From Amycolatopsis vancoresmycina (lineage in GTDB: Bacteria; Actinomycetota; Actinomycetes; Mycobacteriales; Pseudonocardiaceae): DNA of 64,000 nt. The DNA lies in NCBI RefSeq assembly GCF_000716785.1, contig NZ_JNYY01000009.1, positions 1 to 64,000 on the forward strand, written 5' to 3'. A program made the position numbers and the translations under genes. A model generated the notes under the pieces. That model was not told where the DNA came from. It ran no database searches and saw only the letters and a program-made list of their open reading frames with translations. How positions within the stretch are numbered: position 1 is the stretch's first letter; every line of letters starts with the position of its first letter. Below are positions 16,410 through 24,258 of this stretch, in pieces.

Positions 16410-16453
16410 TACGTTGTACGGCGTAACTTACAACGTACGACTTACGACGTAAG
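16410..16453. promoter_or_regulatory. Palindromic operators between TetR and oxidoreductase genes
   Basis: Two inverted repeats are present: TACGTTGTA (16410-16418) with TACAACGTA (16429-16437), and CTTACGACGTAAG (16441-16453). Related half-sites (TTACG, GTAAG) occur nearby, including AGGTAAGACG at about 16388. A TTGACG (16400-16405) that could be the -35 of the oxidoreductase overlaps the first repeat. The layout fits a TetR operator that blocks both divergent promoters. Confidence 0.65.
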
Positions 16454-16469
16454 AATCCCGGGAGGCGAC

Positions 16470-17456
16470 GTGAAAGCCCTGGTCCAGCACGTGTACGGCG
16501 CACCTTCGAGCCTGGTCCTCGAGGACGTGCCCGATCCGGTGCCCGGCGAAGGCGAGGTGCTGGTCCGGGTGCGGGCGAGTTCGGTCAACCCGTACGACTG
16601 GCATTTCATGAGAGGCGAGCCGTACGTGGCGCGGCTGATGACCGGCGGTTTCGGCCTGCGCCGGCCACCGGTGGGCGTGCTCGGCTGCGACCTGGCGGGC
16701 CGGGTGGAGACGGCCGGTGCCCGCTTCGGCCCGGGCGACGACGTCTACGCGCTGCTGCCGCGGGGCGCCCACGCCGAGTACGTCTGCGTGCGCGAGGACC
16801 TGCTGGCCCCGATGCCAGTGAACCTGACCTACGAGCAAGCGGCGGCGATGCCGATGGCGGCGGTTACCGCCCTGGTCGCCTTGCGGGGTGTCGAAGCGGG
16901 GCAACGGGTGCTGGTCAACGGCGCTTCCGGCGGGGTCGGCACCTTCGCCGTCCAGTTGGCGAAGGCGCTCGGGGCGCGGGTCGACGCGGTCTGCAGCACG
17001 GCGAACGTCGAGGTGGTGCGGACACTCGGCGCGGAGCAGGTATTCGACTACCGGGCGGAGGACTTCACCCGCAGCGGCCGCCGTTACGACGTCCTGCTGG
17101 ACATCGCGGGCAGCCGGTCGGTGTTCGCCTGCCGGCCGGTGCTCGCGCGCACGGGCACGTTCGTGGCCGTCGGCGGCCGGGCGGGGCGCTGGCTGCAGCC
17201 TGCGGGTCACGTCTTCGCGGCTTTGGCGTCCGGCTTCTTCGCCCGGCGGCGAGTCGTGCTCGCGGACGCGGTGGCATGCGCGGACAAGGCGGCGGTCTTG
17301 CGCGAGCTGGCCGGGTTGGTGGAGCGTGGCGCGGTCACGCCGGTCGTCGACCGGAGTTACCCGTTCGACGACCTGCGTGCCGCGTTCGGCTACTCCGAAG
17401 CCGGGCACGCCCGGGGCAAGGTGGTGGTCACCCTGGGCGAGCCCGGCGGCGGCTGA
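16470..17456 (+). CDS. NADP-dependent quinone-oxidoreductase-like protein (zinc-independent MDR family)
   Basis: The 328-residue medium-chain dehydrogenase/reductase has the GroES-like N-domain (EVLVRVRASSVNPYDWHFMRG, VLGCDLAGRVETAG). The Rossmann nucleotide-binding site is GQRVLVNGASGGVGTFAVQL, followed by a quinone-reductase-like end. The catalytic zinc ligands of alcohol dehydrogenase are absent, placing it with QOR enzymes that reduce quinones or enones with NADPH. GTG 16470 follows GGGAGG. It is divergent from the TetR gene, which probably represses it. A decayed copy of its 3' third follows directly. Confidence 0.9.
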   Translation: MKALVQHVYGAPSSLVLEDVPDPVPGEGEVLVRVRASSVNPYDWHFMRGEPYVARLMTGGFGLRRPPVGVLGCDLAGRVETAGARFGPGDDVYALLPRGAHAEYVCVREDLLAPMPVNLTYEQAAAMPMAAVTALVALRGVEAGQRVLVNGASGGVGTFAVQLAKALGARVDAVCSTANVEVVRTLGAEQVFDYRAEDFTRSGRRYDVLLDIAGSRSVFACRPVLARTGTFVAVGGRAGRWLQPAGHVFAALASGFFARRRVVLADAVACADKAAVLRELAGLVERGAVTPVVDRSYPFDDLRAAFGYSEAGHARGKVVVTLGEPGGG

Positions 17457-17465
17457 CCGTGGTGC

Positions 17466-17694
17466 GCGCGTTCGTGGCCGTCGGCGGTCCGGCGGGCCGC
17501 AGCCTGCGGGTCACGTCTTCGCGGCGCTGGCGTCTGGCTTCTTCGCCTGGCGGCGGGTCGTGCTCGCGGATGTGGTGGCTTGTGCGGACAAGGGGGTGGT
17601 GTTGCGTGAGCTGGCCGCGTTCGGCTACTCCGAAGCCGGGCACGCCCAGGGCAAGGTCGTGGTCACCCTCGGCGTGCCCGGCGATGCCGGCTAA
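17466..17694 (+). pseudogene. Decayed tandem copy of the 3' end of the oxidoreductase gene
   Basis: From TTCGTGGCCGTCGGCGG near 17469 the sequence repeats the parent's 17159-17453 region. It differs by scattered substitutions, a 7-base deletion near 17487 that shifts the frame, and an in-frame 69-base deletion after GAGCTGGCC. The parental segment lost encodes the 23 residues between ELA and AFGYSEAGHA. The tail GYSEAGHAQGKVVVTLG is conserved almost exactly and ends in TAA. No start codon or ribosome binding site precedes it. It shares its last bases with the stop of the convergent cutinase gene. Confidence 0.8.
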
Positions 17695-18620
17695 CCGTTG
17701 TGCGGGCAGTTGCCGCGGTAGTCCGAAATGGACAGGTCCGGGGCCGGGATCGGGCAGAGGAACTGCTCGTAGCGGGTGTCGTCGTCGATGAACCGCTTGA
17801 GCCAGGACAGGGTGTACTTCGCGATCGTCGTGTTCGGCGAGTTCGGGGCGAAGTGGCTCGCCCCGCGCAGTTCGAGGTACGCGCGGTCCAAAGTAGACGG
17901 GAGGCTGGTGTAGAACGGGATCGAGTGCGAAGCGACCGGCGCGACGGTGTCCGCCTGCGCCCCGACGACCAGGGTCGGCACGCGCAGCGTCGACCAGTTC
18001 TTGGTCAGGTTCCAGCCGGTCAGCGGCACGGCGGCCTGCAGCGACGGCCGTGACCGCGCCGCTTCGAGCGTGCCGCCGCCACCCATCGAGTGGCCGACGA
18101 CGCCGAGCCTGCTGCTGTCGATGCGCGAACGCACCGAGCTCTGCTGGGTCAGGTAGTCGAGCGAGGCCAGCAGCTGCCTGCCCCGGCTGTCGGGCTGGTC
18201 GGAGGTCGTCAGGGTGTCGATGGTGAAGACCACGAACCCCTGCGAGGCCAGGCGCGGCCCCAGCCAGGCGATGCTCGACTGGGTAGCGGTGAACCCGGGC
18301 GCGATCGACAGCGCCCCGAACGTGCCGGCGGTGGTGGTCGTCGGGTAGTAGATGGTGCCGCCACCGAACCCGGAAACGGCCAGCCGCGACACCGTGACGG
18401 TGCCGGTGGCGAAGGAGCCACGGGTGGCTTCGACGCTGGCGGTGGTGGGATCGGGCCCCCGCTCGTAGGGATTCGCGGCGGCGGGCGCGGGCGCGGCCAC
18501 GCCGCCGGTCAGCGCCAGGGCGGCCAGCACGACGCCGGCAGCTTTGGTGCGCCACGGGCGGCGGCGGGAGATTTTCTCACCCAAGCCAGACAACGTCGGC
18601 GGGCTGGTGAGTGCGGACAT
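17691..18620 (-). CDS. Secreted polyester hydrolase (PET-hydrolase-like cutinase)
   Basis: The 309-residue alpha/beta hydrolase has an N-terminal export signal (about residues 20-48, ending in APAPAAA). The mature start is NPYERGPDPT, as in Thermobifida and Saccharomonospora cutinases. The triad is visible: Ser in GHSMGGGG (near 176), Asp in GAQADTVAP (near 223) and His in GASHFAP (near 255). Their spacings of about 47 and 32 match those of Thermobifida enzymes. WLGPRLASQGFVV, TSDQPDSRG and the C-terminal Cys pair (FLCPIP, NCPHNG) are also family features. ATG 18618-18620 follows GAAAGAGAG. It should hydrolyse aliphatic or aromatic polyesters and cutin outside the cell. It stands alone. Activity on PET is inferred. 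Confidence 0.92.
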   Translation of the reverse strand: MSALTSPPTLSGLGEKISRRRPWRTKAAGVVLAALALTGGVAAPAPAAANPYERGPDPTTASVEATRGSFATGTVTVSRLAVSGFGGGTIYYPTTTTAGTFGALSIAPGFTATQSSIAWLGPRLASQGFVVFTIDTLTTSDQPDSRGRQLLASLDYLTQQSSVRSRIDSSRLGVVGHSMGGGGTLEAARSRPSLQAAVPLTGWNLTKNWSTLRVPTLVVGAQADTVAPVASHSIPFYTSLPSTLDRAYLELRGASHFAPNSPNTTIAKYTLSWLKRFIDDDTRYEQFLCPIPAPDLSISDYRGNCPHNG

Positions 18621-18821
18621 GGATCGCTCTCTTTCCCCGGGCAGGCGAAAGCACGCCCGGACACAGACGGGCGGATCAGCGGAACTGGTGCACGGCAACG
18701 GAAGGCGTGCCGCATGCGGAACGCGGGGTAACCGCTTTCCTGTCGCCTATGAAACACCTCGCCGAAATGTTCCACATCCTCCGGACGGGTGAGGAGTTGA
18801 CAGACTGACCAGTCGCTCACC

Positions 18822-18962
18822 AACCAGCGGCCGGTTCCGGTGCCTCCGCGCGAGGTGCCCTTGGGGTGGCGAACGCCTGCCCGGCCAGCTGGGCGGTGGT
18901 CGGTTGCAGTGCGCCGCGCGCGAGGTGCCCTGGGGTCGCGACCGTCAGCCCCACCAACTGGC
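18822..18962. repeat. Two degenerate copies of the QsdR-type gene's 3' end
   Basis: Two imperfect units of about 70-75 bases (about 18822-18892 and 18888-18962) resemble the last 75 bases of the adjacent gene (18970-19045). Read on the minus strand, the nearer unit encodes LTVATPGHLARGALQP beside the gene's LTVATTLVDTLVRGALEP. CGCGCGAGGTGCCCT is shared by the two units. These look like decayed tail duplications. The rest of 18621-18969 contains the upstream region of the cutinase gene and no other gene was seen. Confidence 0.6.
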
Positions 18963-18969
18963 CGATCCC

Positions 18970-19569
18970 TCAGCGAGCGGCGGCCGGCTCCAATGCCCCG
19001 CGCACAAGCGTGTCTACCAGGGTGGTCGCAACCGTCAGATCCACCGAGCGCGCCGCCAGAACATCCGAGTACAGGAACGACTCACCCAGCCGCACCACCG
19101 CGAAAGCCAAGTCCGCCAGCCCCACCAACGGCGTCAGCCCCGCCGCCTCGGCGTCGGCGCGGAACAGTTCGACGTGGGCGTCGACCAGCCCAGGCTGCAC
19201 CGCGCCGCGCGGGTCGGTCAGGACGCGCAGGGCCACGTTCGACTCGGCCTCGATCAGCTTGCGCATGCCGCCGCTGGCGGCGACCTCGCGGCGGTACTCC
19301 TCCATCACCCACAGGCAGCGCAGCCGCCCCGTCGGCGTGCGGACCGCGTCGCCGTGCTCCGCGCGCCAGCCGTCGAGGGCGCGCTGCCAGGTCCGGTCGG
19401 ACAGGAGCCGGAGGGCGGCGCCCATCAGGTCGTCGCGGTTGCCGACCCGGCGGAAGAACGTCGTGCGTGAGATCCCCAGCTCGGTCGCCATCCGGCCGAG
19501 GTCGAGGCGGGTGCCGGCCATGAGCAGCCGCGCCGCGTGCCGGACGATGTCCTCGGTCGAGACGGTCAC
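18970..19569 (-). CDS. TetR-superfamily regulator, QsdR type
   Basis: The 199-residue regulator has an N-terminal helix-turn-helix (LDLGRMATELGISRTTFFRRVGNRDDL) and a C-terminal domain of the QsdR subgroup. In Rhodococcus this subgroup controls quorum-quenching lactonase genes, though the ligand here is unknown. The start is GTG 19567-19569. No divergent enzyme gene is closely linked: frnE begins 85 bases away on the other strand and might be controlled. Decayed copies of its own 3' end follow the stop. Confidence 0.82.
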   Translation of the reverse strand: MTVSTEDIVRHAARLLMAGTRLDLGRMATELGISRTTFFRRVGNRDDLMGAALRLLSDRTWQRALDGWRAEHGDAVRTPTGRLRCLWVMEEYRREVAASGGMRKLIEAESNVALRVLTDPRGAVQPGLVDAHVELFRADAEAAGLTPLVGLADLAFAVVRLGESFLYSDVLAARSVDLTVATTLVDTLVRGALEPAAAR

Positions 19570-19654
19570 CGGCTCACCCTAGCTTCGGCGGCGCCGCGCA
19601 GGTGGCTGCCGGTTACCTTGAAGTGCGCGGCGGCCCTCCGGTTAGCTTGGTTCC

Positions 19655-20293
19655 GTGCGCGTAGACATCTGGTCCGATCTGGTCTGTCCCTGGTGCTATC
19701 TCGGCAAACGCCGCTTCGAGCGGGCGGTGGCCGAACTCGGCGCCGACGTCGAGGTCGTGCACCACTCGTTCCAGCTCGACCCGTCGTTCCCGCGCGGGAC
19801 TTCGCGGCCGACGCGGGAGGTGCTCGCCGAGAAGTACGGCCGGACACTGGAAGAGGCCGACGCGATGGAAGCGCAGATGGAGGAGCGCGCGGCCGCCGAC
19901 GGTCTCGAGTACCACCTGGACGGTGTCCACATGGGCAACACTGTCGACGGCCACCGCCTGGTCCACTTCGCGGCCGAGCACGGGCGGGCCGACGCCGTCG
20001 TCGAGCGGTTCTACCGCGCGCACTTCACCGAGCGGCGGTCCCTGTTCGACCGCGAGTCGCTGGTGGAGCTGGCGGCCGAAGCCGGGCTCGACGCCGGGCA
20101 GGCCCGGGCCGTGCTCGAGTCCGACCGGTACGAAGCCGAGGTGGCGGCGGACGGCGAGCAGGCCCGGGCGCTGGGGGCGACCGGTGTGCCGTTCTTCGTG
20201 ATCGACCAGCGGTTCGGCGTCGCCGGCGCCCAGTCGACCGAGGTGTTCGCGCAGGTGCTGCGCCGCGTCAGCGACGGCGCCGCCGCCGGGTGA
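19655..20293 (+). CDS. DsbA-family oxidoreductase, FrnE type
   Basis: The 212-residue cytoplasmic thioredoxin-fold protein has the motif VCPWCYLGKRRFERA, with Cys at about 11 and 14, a helical insert and the cis-proline region GATGVPFFVIDQRFGVAGAQ. This is the FrnE pattern, known from polyketide clusters and from the stress-related disulfide isomerase of Deinococcus. No signal peptide is visible. It starts at GTG 19655. The reading frame overlaps the small convergent membrane-protein gene by 26 bases. Confidence 0.88.
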   Translation: MRVDIWSDLVCPWCYLGKRRFERAVAELGADVEVVHHSFQLDPSFPRGTSRPTREVLAEKYGRTLEEADAMEAQMEERAAADGLEYHLDGVHMGNTVDGHRLVHFAAEHGRADAVVERFYRAHFTERRSLFDRESLVELAAEAGLDAGQARAVLESDRYEAEVAADGEQARALGATGVPFFVIDQRFGVAGAQSTEVFAQVLRRVSDGAAAG

Positions 20294-20453
20294 ACCGCGA
20301 CCGGTCGGTGGCGATCCCGGCCAGGTGCAGGGCCACGCAGAGCAGCCCGGCGGTGGTGAGCGTCCCGGTCGTGACGACCGGCCCGAGCCCGAACCCGAAC
20401 AGCTCCATCAGCAGAGCGAGCCCGAAGAGCACGGCGGCGAGAATGGCGAGCAT
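20268..20453 (-). CDS. Small two-helix membrane protein
   Basis: The 61-residue protein has two hydrophobic segments (about 2-18, MLAILAAVLFGLALLMELF, and 27-48) and a strongly basic tail ending in RRRRRR. Its composition predicts the C-terminus in the cytoplasm. ATG 20451-20453 is preceded by AAGAGG at good spacing, while an upstream GTG would add six residues. Small proteins of this layout are common in actinomycetes and have no known function. It overlaps the 3' end of frnE antisense. Confidence 0.65.
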   Translation of the reverse strand: MLAILAAVLFGLALLMELFGFGLGPVVTTGTLTTAGLLCVALHLAGIATDRSRFTRRRRRR

Positions 20454-20645
20454 GACGGCCTCTTTCCGCACGGTGCGGCCGAATGGTCCACACCACTGCG
20501 ACGTTCGCGGGACCGGGGGTTCCGGTCCGGTGGCCGGTAATGCCCCCGCCTCCCGGCGCTGAAACGGGCATCGGTGTGGGTACTTTTCCGGTGGACCGCG
20601 CCCCGCCCGGACGCGCTAGGGTCGCGCGTCGAAAAGGGGGACGAC

Positions 20646-21116
20646 GTGCGCATGCGGCTGATCATCGGTGCAACGATCACGGCATTGGCCACGGCCTGTG
20701 GCACAAGCACAAGCACAAGCACCGCCCCGGCCACCGGCGACGTGGGCGCGGTGGGCACGGCCCAGAACGAATCGGGGCTGCGCGAAGCGGCCCGCGCCTA
20801 CCTGGACGCATGGAGCACGGGCAACACGGCAACGATCTGCACGTTGCTGGAGGCCCGGACGGCGGCGGAGTTCACGGCGAAGGTCCGCGCACCGGACTGC
20901 CCGGCAGCGGTGCACGTGCTGTACGACCGCATGTCGGACCAGGTCCGCGCAAGCCTCCGCGACGTGCAGTTCACCGAGGTGAAGCAGCAGTCGGGGAGCG
21001 GGACGCAGGGGCATGTGGTGGTGGGTGCGAAGGTTCCGGTGCTGGGCAACGACCTGAGCACGGATTGGAGTTACAAGTCCGGCCGCTGGCAGATCCGCGA
21101 ACGCCCTCGCGAGTAA
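20646..21116 (+). CDS. Putative lipoprotein of unknown function
   Basis: The 156-residue protein has a short lipoprotein signal (lipobox LATAC, near residue 18) followed by a Thr/Ser-rich linker. The domain resembles the NTF2-like or DUF4878 type of secreted actinobacterial protein (REAARAYLDAWSTGNTATIC and VVVGAKVPVLG), ending in a tryptophan-rich strand. GTG 20646 is chosen because AAGGGGG is 5 bases upstream; ATG 20652 is the alternative. Two cysteines in the domain may form a disulfide. The function is unknown. Confidence 0.75.
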   Translation: MRMRLIIGATITALATACGTSTSTSTAPATGDVGAVGTAQNESGLREAARAYLDAWSTGNTATICTLLEARTAAEFTAKVRAPDCPAAVHVLYDRMSDQVRASLRDVQFTEVKQQSGSGTQGHVVVGAKVPVLGNDLSTDWSYKSGRWQIRERPRE

Positions 21117-21155
21117 CGCTGCCGGGGGCGGGCGGACCCGATCCCATCCGGCCCG

Positions 21156-21171
21156 CGGGGGGCGCCCCCCG
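21156..21171. terminator. GC-only palindrome between convergent genes
   Basis: CGGGGGGCGCCCCCCG is a perfect palindrome placed between the stops of the lipoprotein gene and the LacI gene. In RNA it can form a short stem with a GCGC loop. There is no T-tract, so this is only a likely bidirectional terminator. Confidence 0.4.
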
Positions 21172-21207
21172 TTATCCACACTACCGGATGGCACCGACAG
21201 TTTCAGG

Positions 21208-22260
21208 TCACGCGGGCGGCGGTGCGGTGCTGGACCGGATCACCAACTCCGTCGGCAGCAGCACCGGCTCCCCGGCCTCCGCGCCGGTCTCGATCTCCGC
21301 CAGCAAGGCCTCCACCGCGTGCCTGCCCACCGCCTCGAACGACTGGCGGATCGTCGTCAACGGGGGCCAGAAGTGGGCCGACTCCTCCATGTCGTCGAAC
21401 CCCACCACGCTCACCGAAGCCGGTACCGCGCGGCCGGACTCGTGCAACGCGCGCAGCACGCCCAGTGCCATCTGGTCGTTCGCCGCGAACACCGCCGTCA
21501 CCGCCGGGTCCGCCGCCAGCTGCAGGCCCGCCCGGTAGCCCGACTCCGGGGACCAGTCGCCGACCAGGACCGGGGGGACCGGCCGGTCCGCACGCTCCAA
21601 TGTGGCCTGCCACGACCGGCGGCGGCGCTCGGCCGAGTACGACTGCGGTGGGCCCGCGATGTGCCAGACCGTCGGATGCCCCAGTGACAGCAGGTGGCTG
21701 GTGGCCCGGGCCGCTCCGTCCGCCTGGTCGTTGTCGACCACCGGGTAGTCGTAGCGGGCGCTCGAGTCGATCACCACCACCGGGAGCCCGTGCGGCAGTT
21801 CGATCTCGCTTTGGTCAAGCTGGTGTTGCTCGATGAGGATGATGACGCCGTCGACCGCCTGCTCGTTCAGCGTGCTGAACGCGCCCGTCACCTCGCCCTG
21901 CGTCGGGCGGGTCACCGGCATCAGGATGATCGAAAACCCCTCCGTGACGACCGCCGCCGCGATGGCGTCGAGGGTGCGGCTGTTGCCGAACGTCGGGAGG
22001 GCCGAAATGATCACGCCGATGCTGCGGAACTGGCCGTTGCGCAGGGCGCGGGCCGCGCTGTTGGGCCGGTAGCCGACCCGGCGCATCGCGGCCAGGACCC
22101 GCTCCCGCGTCGCGTCGTCCACATTGGTCTTCCCGTTGGCCACCCGGGAGACCGTCTGGCCCGACACGCCCGCTTCACGGGCCACGTCCGCCATCGACGG
22201 GCCCCGGCGCCGGGCGGGGCCGGGTGCAGATGACGTCGCTGTCTGGCGCGGCACGGTCAC
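21208..22260 (-). CDS. LacI-family repressor of the adjacent sugar-utilisation operon
   Basis: The 350-residue protein has a DNA-binding domain at about residues 22-75 (SMADVAREAGVSGQTVSRVANG, with hinge RPNSAARALRNG) and a periplasmic-binding-protein-like effector domain (SIGVIISALPTFGNSRTLDAIA, GAFSTLNEQAVDGVIILI, SVVGFDDMEESAHFWPPLTTI). GTG 22258-22260 is the start. It is divergent from the ABC transporter operon, and two matching palindromes lie between them. The inducer is probably an oligosaccharide from arabinogalactan, inferred from the glycosidases. Confidence 0.92.
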   Translation of the reverse strand: MTVPRQTATSSAPGPARRRGPSMADVAREAGVSGQTVSRVANGKTNVDDATRERVLAAMRRVGYRPNSAARALRNGQFRSIGVIISALPTFGNSRTLDAIAAAVVTEGFSIILMPVTRPTQGEVTGAFSTLNEQAVDGVIILIEQHQLDQSEIELPHGLPVVVIDSSARYDYPVVDNDQADGAARATSHLLSLGHPTVWHIAGPPQSYSAERRRRSWQATLERADRPVPPVLVGDWSPESGYRAGLQLAADPAVTAVFAANDQMALGVLRALHESGRAVPASVSVVGFDDMEESAHFWPPLTTIRQSFEAVGRHAVEALLAEIETGAEAGEPVLLPTELVIRSSTAPPPA

Positions 22261-22278
22261 TCCTTAGCTTTCGGGGGT

Positions 22279-22316
22279 CCGGGTGGCGGAGCCCCCGGCC
22301 CGGGGCGGAGCCCCGG
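22279..22316. repeat. Paired CCGGGGCGGAGCCCCGG-type hairpins
   Basis: Two adjacent inverted repeats are seen: about 22279-22298 (CCGGGTGGCGGAGCCCCCGG, one mismatch) and 22300-22316 (CCGGGGC-GGA-GCCCCGG, perfect). Hairpins with GGA loops of this type are widely scattered in actinomycete intergenic regions. Here they lie just upstream of lacI in its untranslated region. Confidence 0.55.
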
Positions 22317-22338
22317 CTGTCACACAGTGTCCTGGACA

Positions 22339-22386
22339 TGTTTACGTCAACACGTTACTCTGCGGCCGTCCATGTTGACGTAAACA
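22339..22386. promoter_or_regulatory. Two LacI-type operators
   Basis: TGTTTACGTCAACA (22339-22352) and TGTTGACGTAAACA (22373-22386) are each near-palindromic 14-mers and are exact reverse complements of each other. They are 34 bases apart between lacI and the first permease gene. The central ACGT and flanking TGTT/AACA fit LacI/CcpA-type sites. They probably control both the divergent lacI and the ABC/glycosidase operon. Confidence 0.8.
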
Positions 22387-22431
22387 TCCCGCCGGGTCCA
22401 GCGCCCGGCCGCATGACCACTCGGAGAGACG

Positions 22432-23361
22432 ATGACGTCCACAGCGGCTCCGCCCGCCCCGGTGCCGGCGCGCCGGGCGCCCGCGGCCCGCCGGCCGCGG
22501 CGGAAATGGCGGGGCTGGCTCTTCGTCGCCCCCTTCATGCTGGTGTTCGCGCTAACTTTCATCGCGCCCGTCGTGTACGCCTTCGTGCTGAGCCTCTTCC
22601 GGGACCAGGCCTTCTTCGGTGGCACGGTCTTCGTCGGCGCCGACAACTACGTCCAGGTCTTCGGCGATCCGAAGTTCTGGGAAGCCTTCCGGCGGGTGCT
22701 GGTGTTCCTCGCCGTGCAGGTGCCGATCATGCTGGTGCTCGCGCTGATCGCCGCGCTCGCGATCGACAGCGCCCGGCTGCACGCCGCCGGGTTCTTCCGG
22801 ATCGTGATCTTCCTGCCGTACGCGGTCCCCGCCGTCGTCGCCGCGCTGATGTGGGGCTTCATCTACGGTGACCACTTCGGACTCGCGGCCGACCTGAACC
22901 ACCTGCTGGGCACCGATTCGGTGAAGCCGCTGTCGCAGAACTGGCTCCTCACGTCGATCGGCAACATCGTCACGTGGGAGTTCGTGGGCTACAACATGCT
23001 CATCTTCTACTCCGCGCTGAAGGTGATCCCGAAGGAACTGTTCGAGGCGGCCGCGATCGACGGCGCCGGCGCGTTCCGCACGGTCGTTTCCGTCAAGCTC
23101 CCCGCGATCCGGGGCGCCATCGTGGTCGCGACGATCTTCTCGATCATCGGCAGCTTCCAGCTGTTCAACGAGCCCAACATCATGCGCAACCTCGTGCCCA
23201 ACATGATCGTCACGAACTACACGCCGAACATGTACGCCTACAACCTTTCCTTCAACGGGCAGCAGTACAACTACTCCGCCGCCGTCGCGATCGTGATGGG
23301 CGTGATCACCGCGGTCATCGCCTACGTCGTGCAGCTGCGCGGCTCCCGGAAGGAGATGTGA
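22432..23361 (+). CDS. Sugar ABC transporter permease, MalF/LacF type
   Basis: The 309-residue inner-membrane protein has a basic N-terminus (RRPRRKWRG), then about six hydrophobic segments, the first at 29-50 (LFVAPFMLVFALTFIAPVVYAF). The binding-protein-dependent-transport EAA loop is present as EAAAIDGAGAFRTVVSVKLPAI near residue 205. It pairs with the permease at 23363. ATG 22432 follows GGAGAG. No ATPase gene is in the operon, so a shared MsiK-type ATPase elsewhere is likely, as is usual in actinomycetes. Confidence 0.93.
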   Translation: MTSTAAPPAPVPARRAPAARRPRRKWRGWLFVAPFMLVFALTFIAPVVYAFVLSLFRDQAFFGGTVFVGADNYVQVFGDPKFWEAFRRVLVFLAVQVPIMLVLALIAALAIDSARLHAAGFFRIVIFLPYAVPAVVAALMWGFIYGDHFGLAADLNHLLGTDSVKPLSQNWLLTSIGNIVTWEFVGYNMLIFYSALKVIPKELFEAAAIDGAGAFRTVVSVKLPAIRGAIVVATIFSIIGSFQLFNEPNIMRNLVPNMIVTNYTPNMYAYNLSFNGQQYNYSAAVAIVMGVITAVIAYVVQLRGSRKEM

Positions 23362-23362
23362 C

Positions 23363-24226
23363 ATGGCCACCTTCTCCGTGACCAAACCCCGGAAGTCGCG
23401 TGTCCTCACCGGCTTCATGGCGCTCTACCTGCTCTACACCCTGGTTCCCCTGGTTTGGCTGATCATCAACGCCACCAAGACCCAGCCGGCGCTGTTCTCG
23501 ACGTCGGGACTGTCCTTCGGGGACTCGTTCGCCCTCTTCGACAACATCGGCAAGACGTTCACCTACAACGACGGGATCTTCTTCCGCTGGCTCGGGAACA
23601 CGCTGCTGTACGTCGTGGTCGGGGCCGGTGGTGCGACGATCCTCGCCACGGCCGCCGGGTACGGGCTGGCCAAGTACCGCTTCCCCGGCCGTCGCGCGGT
23701 GTTCGCCGTCGTCCTCGGGGCCGTGGCCGTGCCGCCGACCGCGCTGGCCGTGCCGACGTTCCTGATGTTCAGCAAGCTCGGGCTGACCAACACGCCGCTG
23801 GCGGTCATCATCCCGTCGCTGATCAGCCCGTTCGGCCTGTACCTGATCTGGGTCTACGCCGCCGACGCCATCCCGGACGAACTCCTGGAGGCGGCGCGGA
23901 TCGACGGCGCGGGCGAGATCCGGATCTTCCTCACCGTGACGCTGCGCCAGCTGGTCCCCGGGATCATCACGGTCACGCTGTTCACCATGGTGCAGACGTG
24001 GAACAACTACTTCCTGCCGCTGATCATGCTCAGCGAACCGAAGTGGTACCCGCTGACCGTCGGGCTCAACCAGTGGAGCGCCCAGGCCAACGGGGCCGGC
24101 GCCCAGCCGATCTTCAACCTGGTGCTCACCGGGTCGTTGCTCACCATCATTCCCCTCGTCGTCGCTTTCCTGCTCATGCAACGGTTCTGGCAGTCCGGGC
24201 TGAGCGCCGGAAGCGTTAAGCAGTAA
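23363..24226 (+). CDS. Sugar ABC transporter permease, MalG/LacG type
   Basis: The 287-residue second permease has about six membrane segments. Its EAA loop, LLEAARIDGAGEIRIFLTVT, lies near residues 173-192 and would contact the ATPase. The ATG lies 1 base after the upstream stop. The next gene is the solute-binding protein, so the three form the usual CUT1 set without its own ATPase. Confidence 0.93.
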   Translation: MATFSVTKPRKSRVLTGFMALYLLYTLVPLVWLIINATKTQPALFSTSGLSFGDSFALFDNIGKTFTYNDGIFFRWLGNTLLYVVVGAGGATILATAAGYGLAKYRFPGRRAVFAVVLGAVAVPPTALAVPTFLMFSKLGLTNTPLAVIIPSLISPFGLYLIWVYAADAIPDELLEAARIDGAGEIRIFLTVTLRQLVPGIITVTLFTMVQTWNNYFLPLIMLSEPKWYPLTVGLNQWSAQANGAGAQPIFNLVLTGSLLTIIPLVVAFLLMQRFWQSGLSAGSVKQ

Positions 24227-24258
24227 CCCGCCGTCACACCGCCGTGAAGGGACACCCG

